DNA from: DAISKN01 sp963716925
GTDB lineage: Bacteria > Acidobacteriota > Vicinamibacteria > Marinacidobacterales > SMYC01
NCBI GenBank assembly: GCA_963716925.1
Contig: CAVQUX010000033.1
Location: 558,001 to 622,000 of the forward strand
Direction: 5' to 3'
DNA length: 64,000 bases
The translations under genes and the position numbers were made by a program. Under the pieces are notes generated by a model. That model searched no databases. It had not been told where the DNA came from and worked only from the letters and a program-made list of their open reading frames with translations. This document shows, one piece after another, positions 33,673-41,947 of this stretch. Position 1 is the stretch's first letter. Each line of letters begins with the position of its first letter.

Positions 33673-34755
33673 ATGTCAGTTTCTCGAAACGCGGTCCTCG
33701 CAGGAATCCTCGGGCTCATGCTGGGCGCGGGTGTGACGTTCGCACAGAAAGAAGTCGTCGATCCGGCGAGCAAGCCTTTGCCGAATCCCAATCCGGTCGT
33801 CGTCAAGAATTGGGGCGAGCTCCCCGACGGCAGGAAGTGGGGCTCGACCGCGGGCGTCGATATCGGCCCGGACGGTCAGATCTGGGCCTACGATCGGTGC
33901 GGCGCCTATGCTCTCGCCGGCGGTTGCGATACCTCGAACGTCGACCCCGTCCTCAAGTTCGATCGCCACACGGGAAAGGCCCTGACGCACTTCGGCGCGG
34001 GGCTTTTCGTGCTTCCCCACGGAATCCACGTGGACCGGGCGGGAAACGTCTGGGTGACGGATTCGCAGGGGAACAAGGCGGGGACCAAGGGTCACCAGGT
34101 GATCAAGTTCAGCCCCGACGGGAAAGTCCTGATGAAGCTCGGCAAGGCCGGCGTCGCCGGAAGCGGCCCCGACGCGTTCAACGAGCCCTGCGATGTCATC
34201 ACCGCGCCGAACGGCGACATCTTCGTCAGCGACGGACACAGCGGCCAGAACGAAAATCCCCCTCCCGGAGCGGCCGGCCGGATCGTGAAGTTCACCAAGG
34301 ACGGCAAGTTCATCAAGGAGTGGGGAAAGATGGGCTCGGCCCCCGGCGAGTTCCGGACCCCGCACGCTCTGGCGTTCGACTCGAAAGGACGGCTATTCGT
34401 CGCCGATCGCGGGAATCATCGCATTCAGATCTTCGATCAGGACGGAAAGCTTCTCGACACGTTCTATCAGTTCGGCCGGGTGAGCGGGCTCCACATCGAA
34501 GCCGACGATACGCTCTACGCGATCGACTCGGAGTCGGAGGAGAGAACTCACCCGAACTGGAAAACCGGCGTCCGGATCGGTAAGGCCACGGAAGACAAGG
34601 TCACGGCCTTCATCCCTCCCCACGAGACGGGCGAGTTCTACGGTGAAGCGGGTGAGGGCGTCACCGTCGACGCCGATGGAAACGTGTACGGAGCGGAAGG
34701 TCCGAACTCCCGCGAGGCAGCCGGGGGGGGCTTGACGAAGTATCTTAAACGGTAG
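33673..34755 (+). CDS. Secreted NHL-repeat beta-propeller protein
   Basis: The protein has 360 residues from ATG 33673, with AGGGGG 7 nt upstream. A signal peptide is present (AVLAGILGLMLGAGVTFAQ). NHL-type repeats with the G-x-(L/I)-F-V-(A/S)-D-x-G-(N/H) pattern are clear (NGDIFVSDGHSGQN, KGRLFVADRGNHRIQIFDQD, and the weaker DDTLYAIDSESEE and DGNVYGAEGPNS). This predicts a six-bladed propeller like the peptidyl-alpha-hydroxyglycine-lyase-type or 6-phosphogluconolactonase-type NHL proteins. No catalytic residues can be asserted. It stands alone between non-coding DNA and the OB-fold gene, which is convergent. Confidence 0.85.
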   Translation: MSVSRNAVLAGILGLMLGAGVTFAQKEVVDPASKPLPNPNPVVVKNWGELPDGRKWGSTAGVDIGPDGQIWAYDRCGAYALAGGCDTSNVDPVLKFDRHTGKALTHFGAGLFVLPHGIHVDRAGNVWVTDSQGNKAGTKGHQVIKFSPDGKVLMKLGKAGVAGSGPDAFNEPCDVITAPNGDIFVSDGHSGQNENPPPGAAGRIVKFTKDGKFIKEWGKMGSAPGEFRTPHALAFDSKGRLFVADRGNHRIQIFDQDGKLLDTFYQFGRVSGLHIEADDTLYAIDSESEERTHPNWKTGVRIGKATEDKVTAFIPPHETGEFYGEAGEGVTVDADGNVYGAEGPNSREAAGGGLTKYLKR

Positions 34756-34840
34756 GGCGACCCGACGGGAAGCACCTCTGGATTCTGTCCCGGTAAAGCG
34801 CAACTCGGACCATCATTCGGATGGCCTCTCTGGAGGACGT

Positions 34841-35221
34841 TCAATTGTCGGCTTTGTGCGACGACTCCACCATCAGAAGTCCGTTCTCGATGCGTTCCCG
34901 GATGGGCTCGGGAAGGGTTATGACGTCGCCGAGGGAGCTGATGTCGAAGCCATCGTGGATCTTCCCCTTGACGGTTACTCCGGCGCCCTTGCGCGGAACA
35001 CCCTTCGAGGAAAACACCCAGAGGCGACCGGTCGAGTCCTCGACGCAGTAGAATCCCTTCCCCGCGATCGAGTAGCTCTCGACTACGCGGCCCGAGAGCG
35101 AGACATCCTTGTTCGCGTAGCGGCCGGGATCGGCCAGCACGTCGTTTACCGTCTTCTGCGCGCAGGCCGCGCTCGCGAGCGACGCCACTGCGACAATCCA
35201 ACGAGTCCAGGTGGTGGCCAT
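34841..35221 (-). CDS. Exported OB-fold (tRNA_anti-like) protein
   Basis: The protein has 126 residues with AAGGAGG before the ATG. The signal sequence ends SLASAACAQ. Cys20 could be lipidated, but the -3 residue is Ser, so the lipobox is weak. The mature part (VNDVLADPGRYANKDVSLSG, then GFYCVEDSTGRLWVFSSKG and VTVKGKIHDGFDI) is a small OB-fold of the nucleic-acid-binding-like/BOF type found in exported proteins. Function unknown. Confidence 0.75.
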   Translation of the reverse strand: MATTWTRWIVAVASLASAACAQKTVNDVLADPGRYANKDVSLSGRVVESYSIAGKGFYCVEDSTGRLWVFSSKGVPRKGAGVTVKGKIHDGFDISSLGDVITLPEPIRERIENGLLMVESSHKADN

Positions 35222-35405
35222 CGTTCTCCTCCTTCGGCTTGCCCGATATGTTCGTGCGTTCGTAGGCTACGCTCGCTGAGTCTCGGTCTGCAAACCAGCC
35301 CTCCCTGGCTCAGGCCGCGGGTTGGATGGACCAGGCGAGCTCGGCCAAAGCGCGATCGCCCGAGACGGGAGGAATCCCGCCAGAAACCGGAAAAACGACC
35401 GATTT

Positions 35406-35465
35406 GGCGAGAAATCTCGCCCGGCCCACTTTGACATTGAATTTCAGAATCGGAGAGGGTAGACT
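35406..35465 (+). promoter_or_regulatory. bfd promoter with upstream perfect inverted repeat
   Basis: An inverted repeat GGCGAGA-AA-TCTCGCC (35406-35421) lies upstream of a promoter with TTGAAT (35437-35442), a 17-bp spacer and TAGACT (35460-35465). The GTG start of bfd follows 6 nt later. The palindrome is a candidate operator for an iron- or redox-responsive regulator. It does not match the classical Fur box. Confidence 0.5.
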
Positions 35466-35471
35466 GTCATC

Positions 35472-35690
35472 GTGATCGTTTGCCATTGCACGGGTATCAC
35501 CGATCGGGACATCCGCTCCCTAGTCCGGCAAGGCCGGGCGAAGACGGTCTCGGAGATCGGCCTCAACTGCTCCGCCGGGCTCGGGTGCGGAGGCTGCCGG
35601 CTCGCGGTCGAGCAGATTGTGCAGATCGCGCGCCAGGAGGAGCGCTCCCGCGCGGAGCTCGTCCTCACCGAGCTCGCTCCCGCCCTCTGA
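35472..35690 (+). CDS. bfd: Bacterioferritin-associated ferredoxin (Bfd)-like [2Fe-2S] protein
   Basis: A 72-residue protein starting at GTG 35472. The BFD-type cluster ligands are Cys4 and Cys6 (VCHCTGITDRDI), then Cys39 and Cys42 (GLGCGGCRLAVEQI). The spacing matches Bfd apart from an extra Cys33. Bfd donates electrons to bacterioferritin so that stored iron can be released. A bacterioferritin gene follows 73 bp downstream in the same direction, which fits that job well. Confidence 0.88.
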   Translation: MIVCHCTGITDRDIRSLVRQGRAKTVSEIGLNCSAGLGCGGCRLAVEQIVQIARQEERSRAELVLTELAPAL

Positions 35691-35763
35691 CGCCTTTTCT
35701 ATCCCTTTCCCGCTCCGCGCTGTAAGATTGGGGCCGCACCAATCCCGAGAGGAGCCGAAAGAA

Positions 35764-36234
35764 ATGAAAGGGGATTCCAAGATCATCGAGGCGCTGAACG
35801 AGATCCTGACGTCGGAGCTCACCGCGATCAACCAGTACTTCGTCCACGCCAAGATGTGCGAGAACTGGGGCTACAAGAAGCTCGCCTCGAAGAAACGCGA
35901 AGAGTCGATCGAAGAGATGAAGCACGCGGACGAGGTCATCGATCGGATTCTCTTCCTCGACGGCATCCCCAACATGCAGAGGCTGAACCCGGTCAAGGTG
36001 GGCGAGGAGCCGGTGGAGCAGCACCGGGTCGATCTCGAGCTCGAGGTCGACGCCCGCAAGCGGCTGAACGACGCCATCGCCCTCTGCCGCGACAAAGGGG
36101 ACAACGGGACCCGGGAGATCCTCGAGAAGATCCTCGTCGACGAGGAGGAGAGCATCGACTGGCTCGAAAGCCAGCTCCACCTCGTCAAAGAAGTGGGCCG
36201 CGAGCGCTACCTCGCCGAACAGATTCACGGCTGA
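35764..36234 (+). CDS. bfr: Bacterioferritin with Ser at the His130 ferroxidase position
   Basis: The protein has 156 residues. It aligns with E. coli Bfr without gaps, so residue numbers coincide. Glu18, Glu51, His54, Glu94 and Glu127 of the di-iron ferroxidase site are present, as is Met52, the heme ligand. The sixth ligand, His130, is Ser (LVDEEESIDWLE). The protein should assemble as a 24-mer that binds heme and stores iron. Its catalytic iron site may be altered, or it may need a second subunit. GAGAGGAG precedes the ATG, and TAAGAT (35723-35728) is a possible -10. It lies between bfd and an amidohydrolase that starts 4 bp after its stop. Confidence 0.92.
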   Translation: MKGDSKIIEALNEILTSELTAINQYFVHAKMCENWGYKKLASKKREESIEEMKHADEVIDRILFLDGIPNMQRLNPVKVGEEPVEQHRVDLELEVDARKRLNDAIALCRDKGDNGTREILEKILVDEEESIDWLESQLHLVKEVGRERYLAEQIHG

Positions 36235-36238
36235 TCCC

Positions 36239-37090
36239 GTGGCCTTCGCGATCGACATGCACGTTCACCTGCCGACGGTGAGCTTTCTCGACACCGCCAT
36301 CCGGCCGTTTCGCGAGCCCGCGGAGAAGTTCTTCCGCCGCAAAGTTCCCATCACCCGGATGGACGACGTGGCGAAGCACTACGAGAAGCTCGACGTCGTC
36401 GGGGTGCTCCTCGCCTGGGACGCGGAGACGGCGACCGGACTTCCGCCCTTGACCAACGACGAGATCGCGGGCATCGTCGCCGAGTTCCCCGGGAGGTTCA
36501 TCGGCTTCGCGAGCGTCGACCCCTGGAAGGGAAAGCGCGCCGTCGCCGAGATCGAGCGCGCGATCCGGGAGCTCGGCCTCAAAGGAGCGAAGTTCCATCC
36601 CGGCATCCAGGCGTTCTACCCCAACGACCCGCGATTCTCGGAGCTGTTCGCGAAAGTCGCCGAGCTCGGCGTTCCGGCGCTCTTCCACACCGGAACCAAC
36701 GGGCTCGGGGCCGGGGTCAAGGGAGGGATGGGCGTGCGGCTCGACTACACCCGGCCCATCTACCTCGATCATCTGGCGGCGGAGTATCCGGAGCTCACCA
36801 TCATCGGGGCTCATCCGGCGTGGCCGTGGCACGAGGAGATGCTCGCCATCATCGGCCACAAGGCGAACGTGTTCATGGACCTCTCGGGGTGGCTTCCGAG
36901 GTACATCCCCGAGGCGGTGATGAACGAGGCGAGGAAACGGCTTTCCGATCGGATCCTGTTCGGAAGCGACTATCCGTTCATCCTGCCCGAGAAGTGGCTC
37001 GAGGACTTCGACGCTCTCGAGGGCTTCACCCCGGAGGTGAGGCGGAAGCTCCTCCACGACAACGCCGCCGCCCTCCTAGGGCTGGGGTGA
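36239..37090 (+). CDS. Amidohydrolase-2 family metal-dependent hydrolase/decarboxylase
   Basis: The protein has 283 residues starting at GTG 36239. The HxH metal motif is AIDMHVHLP (residues 5-13). Later landmarks are KFHPGIQAF, LFHTGTN, the His in IIGAHPAWPWHEEM and the Asp in ILFGSDYPF, which is the classic amidohydrolase_2 ending. Family members include ACMSD-type decarboxylases and hydrolases of aromatic-acid pathways. The reaction cannot be fixed here. It follows bfr by 4 bp, so it is probably co-transcribed with the iron-storage genes. Its 3' end overlaps the convergent gene by 15 bp. Confidence 0.85.
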   Translation: MAFAIDMHVHLPTVSFLDTAIRPFREPAEKFFRRKVPITRMDDVAKHYEKLDVVGVLLAWDAETATGLPPLTNDEIAGIVAEFPGRFIGFASVDPWKGKRAVAEIERAIRELGLKGAKFHPGIQAFYPNDPRFSELFAKVAELGVPALFHTGTNGLGAGVKGGMGVRLDYTRPIYLDHLAAEYPELTIIGAHPAWPWHEEMLAIIGHKANVFMDLSGWLPRYIPEAVMNEARKRLSDRILFGSDYPFILPEKWLEDFDALEGFTPEVRRKLLHDNAAALLGLG

Positions 37091-37696
37091 AGTAACCAGC
37101 GAGAGGTCGATGACCTCGGTCGCGAGGACCTCTCCTTCTTCGTTCTTCTCGCTTCTTTCGCCCTGGACTCTTACCAGGCCGACGCCGCGGGCGTACCACT
37201 CGGTGGCGTCGTAGACCTCCTGGCCTCCGCTGAAGTCCATCCGCGTCTCGTGTCTTCGGATACGAACGCAGTCGGAATAGACTTCGCTCCCGACCGTCAG
37301 CGCCTCGACGCCCAGGAGCTCCGCCTCGACGTAGTGCGCTCCCACGTCTTCCTTGCTTCCGCCGCGCATCCGGGCGAAGCGCCTCTGGCTCGTATGGATC
37401 TCCCCCGGCTGCATCTTCGACGGAAGGAGCACCAGCGGACGCTCGTAGACGATCTCGCCGGAGCGGCCGAGGCCCAGGCGGTGCACGCGGAGCCCCTCCT
37501 CCGCATCGAAGCTCTCGACACGGCGGCGCCGGTCGCTCCCCATCCGCACCGCGGCGGGCGCGCCGTCGATCTCGACGGCGAGGACCTCGACGGTCAACAC
37601 TTCATCCGCGGGATCGCGGTAGAGGAGCGTGGTCGGCGTCAGCGGCAGATAGACCTCGAGCGCCACTTCCAGAAGGAAGAGCACGACGGAGCTCAC
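37076..37696 (-). CDS. DUF3108-like hypothetical protein
   Basis: The protein has 206 residues from GTG 37696, 6 bp after the gamma-glutamyltransferase stop and so in its operon. The first 17 residues are hydrophobic (VVLFLLEVALEVYLPL), possibly a short signal. The body has many short strands (VLLPSKMQPGEIHTSQRR, EVYSDCVRIRRHETR, TEWYARGVGLVRVQGE). The TEWYARGVGLVR phrase resembles DUF3108/LolA-LppX-like beta proteins, which end with a statement of this kind. Role unknown. Start uncertain. Confidence 0.6.
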   Translation of the reverse strand: MSSVVLFLLEVALEVYLPLTPTTLLYRDPADEVLTVEVLAVEIDGAPAAVRMGSDRRRRVESFDAEEGLRVHRLGLGRSGEIVYERPLVLLPSKMQPGEIHTSQRRFARMRGGSKEDVGAHYVEAELLGVEALTVGSEVYSDCVRIRRHETRMDFSGGQEVYDATEWYARGVGLVRVQGERSEKNEEGEVLATEVIDLSLVTSPQP

Positions 37697-37702
37697 GAGC
37701 GG

Positions 37703-39397
37703 CTACCGCTCGCGGAACACCGGCGGAGCTTCCGGAATCGCGGCACCGTCGTGGCGCGGCTCCGAGGCGCCGAAATGAACGCCTTCGGGATTCGACATCA
37801 CCGCCTGTCCGAAGCCGAAGGTCCCGCTTCGAGGAGCGGCCACTTCGATGACGTGTCCGCGCCTCGCGAGCTCCGCGCGCACCGATTCCGGGACGAGGGC
37901 TTCCATGTCCAGGTCGCATCCGTCGAAGCTCCCTTTGGTGAACCGCCCGGCTTCCAGCGCCTCCTGGAGGGTCATGCCGAAGTCCGCGATGTCGGCGACG
38001 AACTGGGCGTGCGCCTGGGCCTGGTTCCATCCGCCCATGATCCCGAACCCGATGCGGACTCCGTCCTTCTCCATGAACGCGGGAATGATGGTGTGGAGCG
38101 GCCGCTTGCGCGGGCCGAGGGTATTCGGCCGATCGGGCTCCATGGTGAAGAGGGCCCCGCGGTTGTGGAGCATGAATCCCGCGCCTTTCGGAACCAGACC
38201 CGATCCGAACCCCGAGTAGTTGCTCTGGATGAGGGAGACGATGTTCCCGTCCTTGTCGATGACCGACATGTAGATGGTATCGCCGCCTTCGGCGTCGGTT
38301 ACGGTCCTGAGGTCCGACGGAGTCACGGTGCAGTGCGCCTTCCCCGGGTCGATGAGCTTCGCGCGCTCGGCGGCGTGGGTCTTGTCGAGCATCTCCCTCA
38401 CGGGCACGGGAGAGAACCGCGGGTCGCCGACGTAGTGGAGCATGTCGGCGTAGGCGAGCTTCTTCGCCTCGATCATCACGTGGAGCGCGTCGGCGGAGTG
38501 AAAGCCGTACTCGCTCATGGGGAAGCGCTCCATGAGGTTCAGCATCATGAGAGCGGCGATCCCCTGGGTGTTCGGGCCGATCTCGTAGACCTTCCAGCCG
38601 CGATAGCTGGTCTGTATCGGGGTGACCCACTCCGGCTCGAACTCCTCGAGGTCGGATGGGGTGAAGACCCCGCCGGTCTCGGCGGAGATCGCGAGAATGG
38701 CCTCGGCCGTCTCCCCCTTGTAGTAGCCGTCTCGCCCCCGCTCCGCGATCCGCCGCAAGGACCGGGCGAGGTCGGGATTTCGAAACACCTCGCCCGCTCG
38801 GGGAGGCCGGCCGTCGATGAGGTACGTTTCCCTGGAGTTCGGGTGGCTCGCGAGCATCTCCTGCGAGCGGGCCCAGCCGCGGGCAATCACTTCGGAGAGG
38901 GGAAACCCGTTCTCGGCGTAGTAGATCGCCGGAGCCAGGATCTCGGAGAACGGAAGGCTGCCGAGACGGCTCCGGAGAGCGTCCCACCCGGCGACGACTC
39001 CGGGCACGGTCACCGAGTAGATCCCTCGACTCGGCATCTCCTCGATCCCTTTCGACGCGAGGAGCTCGACGGTCAGGCCCGAGGGCGAGAAGCCGCTGGA
39101 GTTGAGCCCGATGAGCTCGCCGGTCTTCGCCCAGTAGACGATGGCGAAGAGGTCGCCTCCGATTCCGTTTCCCGTTGGCTCCATGAGTCCGATGGTGGCG
39201 TTGGCGGCGATGGCGGCGTCGACGGCGTTTCCGCCGCGCTCCAGGATCTGTACGCCGGCCCTCGCGGCGAGCGGCTGGCTAGCCGCCACGATCCCGTACT
39301 CGGTGGAGACGACCGATCGCCCCACGACCGGCTTCCGGTCCTCGGCGGCGGCCTGGCTGACGATCGTCAAAACGAAGAACGCGACGAATCTTTGCAT
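37703..39397 (-). CDS. ggt: Gamma-glutamyltransferase family protein
   Basis: The protein has 564 residues. The ATG at 39397 is preferred (AGGTG 6 nt upstream) over 39403, with a signal peptide (VAFFVLTIVSQAAAE). The GGT fold is clear: AASQPLAARAGVQILERGGN, DAAIAANATIGLMEPTGNGI, and the autocatalytic Thr in EGGDTIYMSVIDKDGN, where precursor cleavage makes the new N-terminal nucleophile. Later, RKRPLHTIIPA and FGIMGGWNQ are typical. As a periplasmic enzyme it would cleave gamma-glutamyl bonds such as in glutathione. Some relatives are instead gamma-glutamyl-like acylases. Confidence 0.9.
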   Translation of the reverse strand: MQRFVAFFVLTIVSQAAAEDRKPVVGRSVVSTEYGIVAASQPLAARAGVQILERGGNAVDAAIAANATIGLMEPTGNGIGGDLFAIVYWAKTGELIGLNSSGFSPSGLTVELLASKGIEEMPSRGIYSVTVPGVVAGWDALRSRLGSLPFSEILAPAIYYAENGFPLSEVIARGWARSQEMLASHPNSRETYLIDGRPPRAGEVFRNPDLARSLRRIAERGRDGYYKGETAEAILAISAETGGVFTPSDLEEFEPEWVTPIQTSYRGWKVYEIGPNTQGIAALMMLNLMERFPMSEYGFHSADALHVMIEAKKLAYADMLHYVGDPRFSPVPVREMLDKTHAAERAKLIDPGKAHCTVTPSDLRTVTDAEGGDTIYMSVIDKDGNIVSLIQSNYSGFGSGLVPKGAGFMLHNRGALFTMEPDRPNTLGPRKRPLHTIIPAFMEKDGVRIGFGIMGGWNQAQAHAQFVADIADFGMTLQEALEAGRFTKGSFDGCDLDMEALVPESVRAELARRGHVIEVAAPRSGTFGFGQAVMSNPEGVHFGASEPRHDGAAIPEAPPVFRER

Positions 39398-39444
39398 GGT
39401 CATCACCTCGCGCGACGTCGGAAAAGAAAACTGTACCACGCCCC

Positions 39445-40320
39445 TCAACGCCGTGGCAGAACCACCGAAAGCCCCTGGTCGCGAACGGTGAGATCGACGG
39501 GCGTAAATCCTCCGAACTCGCCGTCGACCTGGTAGGGAACGCGCGCATCCGCTTCCACGGTGAGAGCGCTCGCCTTCCAGGACAGGACGTCTTTGAACCG
39601 GAGGTGACAGCCAACGGAGACGCCCGCGAGATAGCGCAGGTAGTCGCGCCGGTTCCTGCCGCGGAAGACCACGACGTGCAGCAGCGGCTCCTCGAGCCTG
39701 GCCTCCTTCGCGATGAAATGACTCGGGCCATAGCGCGGGAGCTTACCGGCGATGAGGCCGGTCCCCTCGATCTCGCGGCCCTCGGATCGGATTCGCAGCG
39801 AAGTCATGGGATAACGCGCGAGCCCGCGGAATCCGTCGAGCCAGAAGGCGGTGACTCCGAGCGCCTGCTTGAATCCCGCCTTCAGCCGGCGGACGACCTC
39901 CGCGTCGAGACCGACTCCGGCCATGAGGAGGAACGGCCGGTCGGAGGCGACCCCCACGGGGATCTTCCGCACTTCTCCCGTCGCGAACGCACCGGCTGCG
40001 GCCACGATCGAGCGCGGAATCCCGACCTCGCGCGCGAATACGTTCACCGTGCCTCCAGGGAGGACTCCGAGCGCCGTTTCCGTTCCCACGATGCCGCGGG
40101 CGACCTCGTTCAGGGTGCCGTCGCCGCCCCAGGCGAGGACGCGGTCGACACCGTCCCGGGCCGCCTCGGCGGCGATCTCGGTCGCGTGGCCCGGCCGCTC
40201 GGTGGGCCTCACTTCCACCCTCATCCCCCTCCGCACGAGCACCGGGAGCACGGAGTCGAGCATCTTCCCCTTGGCCCGAATTCTTCCGGATTGGGCGTTG
40301 TATACCAGGACGACTCTCAA
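39445..40320 (-). CDS. Diacylglycerol-kinase-like lipid kinase (YegS/DagK family)
   Basis: The protein has 291 residues. VVLVYNAQSGR opens the catalytic domain. The nucleotide motif is VLAWGGDGTLNEVARGIV, followed by ALGVLPGGTVNVFAREVGIP and the second domain with LLMAGVGLDAEVVRRL. These are the conserved blocks of the DAGK_cat family. The enzyme would phosphorylate a diacylglycerol- or sphingoid-type lipid. Its start codon overlaps the stop of the upstream 196-residue membrane-associated gene by 4 bp. Confidence 0.9.
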   Translation of the reverse strand: MRVVLVYNAQSGRIRAKGKMLDSVLPVLVRRGMRVEVRPTERPGHATEIAAEAARDGVDRVLAWGGDGTLNEVARGIVGTETALGVLPGGTVNVFAREVGIPRSIVAAAGAFATGEVRKIPVGVASDRPFLLMAGVGLDAEVVRRLKAGFKQALGVTAFWLDGFRGLARYPMTSLRIRSEGREIEGTGLIAGKLPRYGPSHFIAKEARLEEPLLHVVVFRGRNRRDYLRYLAGVSVGCHLRFKDVLSWKASALTVEADARVPYQVDGEFGGFTPVDLTVRDQGLSVVLPRR

Positions 40321-40907
40321 TCCGGGGCCACCGTCACTTCGATCTCGTCTCGGAGACTTCCCCAGCCCTCGACCTCGGCGTCGACGGCGACGAACCAGAG
40401 GAGCTTGCCCTCCATCGAGCGGAAGGAGTACGGCGCGTTCGGAGGGAGATCGATCGAGACCCGGTAGCTCTTTCGCACGCCCGGCTCGAGAGCAAGACCG
40501 CGCTCGACGGGCTTGACGACTCTATGCAGGACGGTGCTCGCCCGACCCCGCTCGCCGGCTTTCTGACGGATCGCACGGAGCTCGAGGTCCAGTCGGGTGA
40601 GAGCCCCGGGGCGGCGCGCCTCGAGGATCAGCTCCACCTCGAGCGGCCTCCCCGGCCGGATCGAATCTTCCAAGAGCCCGAGGTCGAGCTCGCGAAACGG
40701 ATGGCGGTCGAGGCGATAGCCGAGCCCGAGGGCCGCCCGAAGCAGGTTCAGGACGACGGGAACGCCGAAAGCGGCGAGAATCCAGCCGGAGACGCGCCCC
40801 TGGTAGAATCTCGCGAAATGGACATAGACCAGCGCCACCAGGATCGCGACGAAGAGGGACATCCACAGACGGCGTTTTCCCTGCGCGATCAGGGAGGTCC
40901 AGATCAT
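40317..40907 (-). CDS. Membrane-associated arrestin-like beta-sandwich protein
   Basis: The protein has 196 residues. Two TM helices lie near the N-terminus (about 14-32 and 41-60). A beta-rich domain follows (PLEVELILEARRPGALTR, then YRVSIDLPPNAPYSFRSMEG). The phrase LPPNAPYSFRSMEGKLLWFV is reminiscent of the arrestin/SpoOM-type sandwich. The role is not known. It is coupled by a 4-bp overlap to the downstream lipid kinase and may be a partner at the membrane. Confidence 0.65.
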   Translation of the reverse strand: MIWTSLIAQGKRRLWMSLFVAILVALVYVHFARFYQGRVSGWILAAFGVPVVLNLLRAALGLGYRLDRHPFRELDLGLLEDSIRPGRPLEVELILEARRPGALTRLDLELRAIRQKAGERGRASTVLHRVVKPVERGLALEPGVRKSYRVSIDLPPNAPYSFRSMEGKLLWFVAVDAEVEGWGSLRDEIEVTVAPD

Positions 40908-41035
40908 GCACCCGGCATCCTATCCTCGGTTCCACGGGGAGGCGAGCCGAGCAGGCTGCGGAAATACGCGTCTTTCGCCTGCGCGAGCGGAGCGAGCCCG
41001 GCCCGCCAAGTGGGAAAGCTTCGCCGACATCTTCG

Positions 41036-41082
41036 GCCGCGGGGGTGGGGCCCCGCGGCACTGATGCACTCTAGAGGGAACC
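41036..41082. repeat. Intergenic hairpin repeat, GTGGGG-loop family, copy 1
   Basis: Stem GCCGCGGGG/CCCCGCGGC (41036-41044 with 41051-41059) with hexaloop GTGGGG. The following CACTGATGCACTCTAG is shared in part with the 62.8-kb copy (CACTGAAGGACTCTAG). The same geometry recurs twice at 55.2 kb with different but compensating stem bases. Located upstream of the pfkB-like gene. Confidence 0.65.
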
Positions 41083-41086
41083 GCCC

Positions 41087-41947
41087 GTGATTCGTCGCAT
41101 CGATCTCGATGGGGGTCTCCTCGACTTCGTGGCCGTGGGCCACGTCACCATCGACCGCGTCTCGGGCCGCAGGCGCCTCGGGGGCGCCGCGGCGTTCGCC
41201 TCCTTGACCGCCGCGCGCCTCGGGCTCCGCTCGGGCCTGGTCACTTCCGCAGCGACCAGCTTCCCCTACTGGGACCTCCTCCATGAGGTCGAAATCCACT
41301 GCCAGGAGGCCGCGCGCACCACGGAGTTCGAGAACGTCTATGAAGGCAGCCGGCGGCGACAGCGCGTGCTGGCGGAGGCGGATCCGCTCACCACCCACAG
41401 CCTCGCGTCGATTCGGGAGCGTCTTCGCGACGACGCCGCGGTGCTGTACTGTCCCGTGCTCCACGAAATCCAGCTCCCGCTCGCGCCCCTCGCGCCGCGC
41501 GGACTCTCGGGAGTGGCGCCTCAGGGCTTCTTTCGCCGGTGGAACCCCCTGGGGCTGGTCGAGGACCGCGACTGGCCCGGGGCGCAGACCGCGCTCGAAG
41601 CCGCGGACTTCGTCTCGATGAGCGAGGAGGACCACGCCGCCCCCGAAGAGCTCGCGGAAGAGTTCGCGGGTCGGGCGTTCGCGGTGACCAAGGGGGCGAA
41701 GGGAGCCCGGGTCTACTCCGAGGGGGACGTCTACGATCTTCCGGCGTTCGACGCCGTCGAAATCGATCCCACGGGAGCGGGGGATGTCTTCGCCGCCGCG
41801 TTCCTTCTCGCGCTGCGCGAGCGGCGGCCGGTGGTGCGCGCAGCGATGTTCGCCGCCTGCGTCGCTTCGTTCGCCGTCGAGGCGCCGGGTCTGGAAGGCG
41901 TTCCCACCCGCAAGGCGGTCGAAGCCCGGCTCGAGGCTCCCCCTTGA
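41087..41947 (+). CDS. PfkB-family sugar kinase
   Basis: The protein has 286 residues starting at GTG 41087. The N-terminal motif is LGGAAAFASLTAARLGLRSG (the GG of the sugar site). The C-terminal anion-hole and catalytic Asp motif is VEIDPTGAGDVFAAAFL (DTGAGD type). The substrate is probably a sugar or nucleoside and cannot be named. It is the first gene of an operon. The next gene starts at TTG 41944, overlapping its TGA, then a dynamin-like GTPase follows 7 bp later. The hairpin repeat lies just upstream. Confidence 0.88.
   Translation: MIRRIDLDGGLLDFVAVGHVTIDRVSGRRRLGGAAAFASLTAARLGLRSGLVTSAATSFPYWDLLHEVEIHCQEAARTTEFENVYEGSRRRQRVLAEADPLTTHSLASIRERLRDDAAVLYCPVLHEIQLPLAPLAPRGLSGVAPQGFFRRWNPLGLVEDRDWPGAQTALEAADFVSMSEEDHAAPEELAEEFAGRAFAVTKGAKGARVYSEGDVYDLPAFDAVEIDPTGAGDVFAAAFLLALRERRPVVRAAMFAACVASFAVEAPGLEGVPTRKAVEARLEAPP

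Noticed and set aside
37250..39535. 761-codon plus-strand frame opposite gamma-glutamyltransferase
   Set aside because: Shadow frame. The opposite strand carries the complete GGT sequence.
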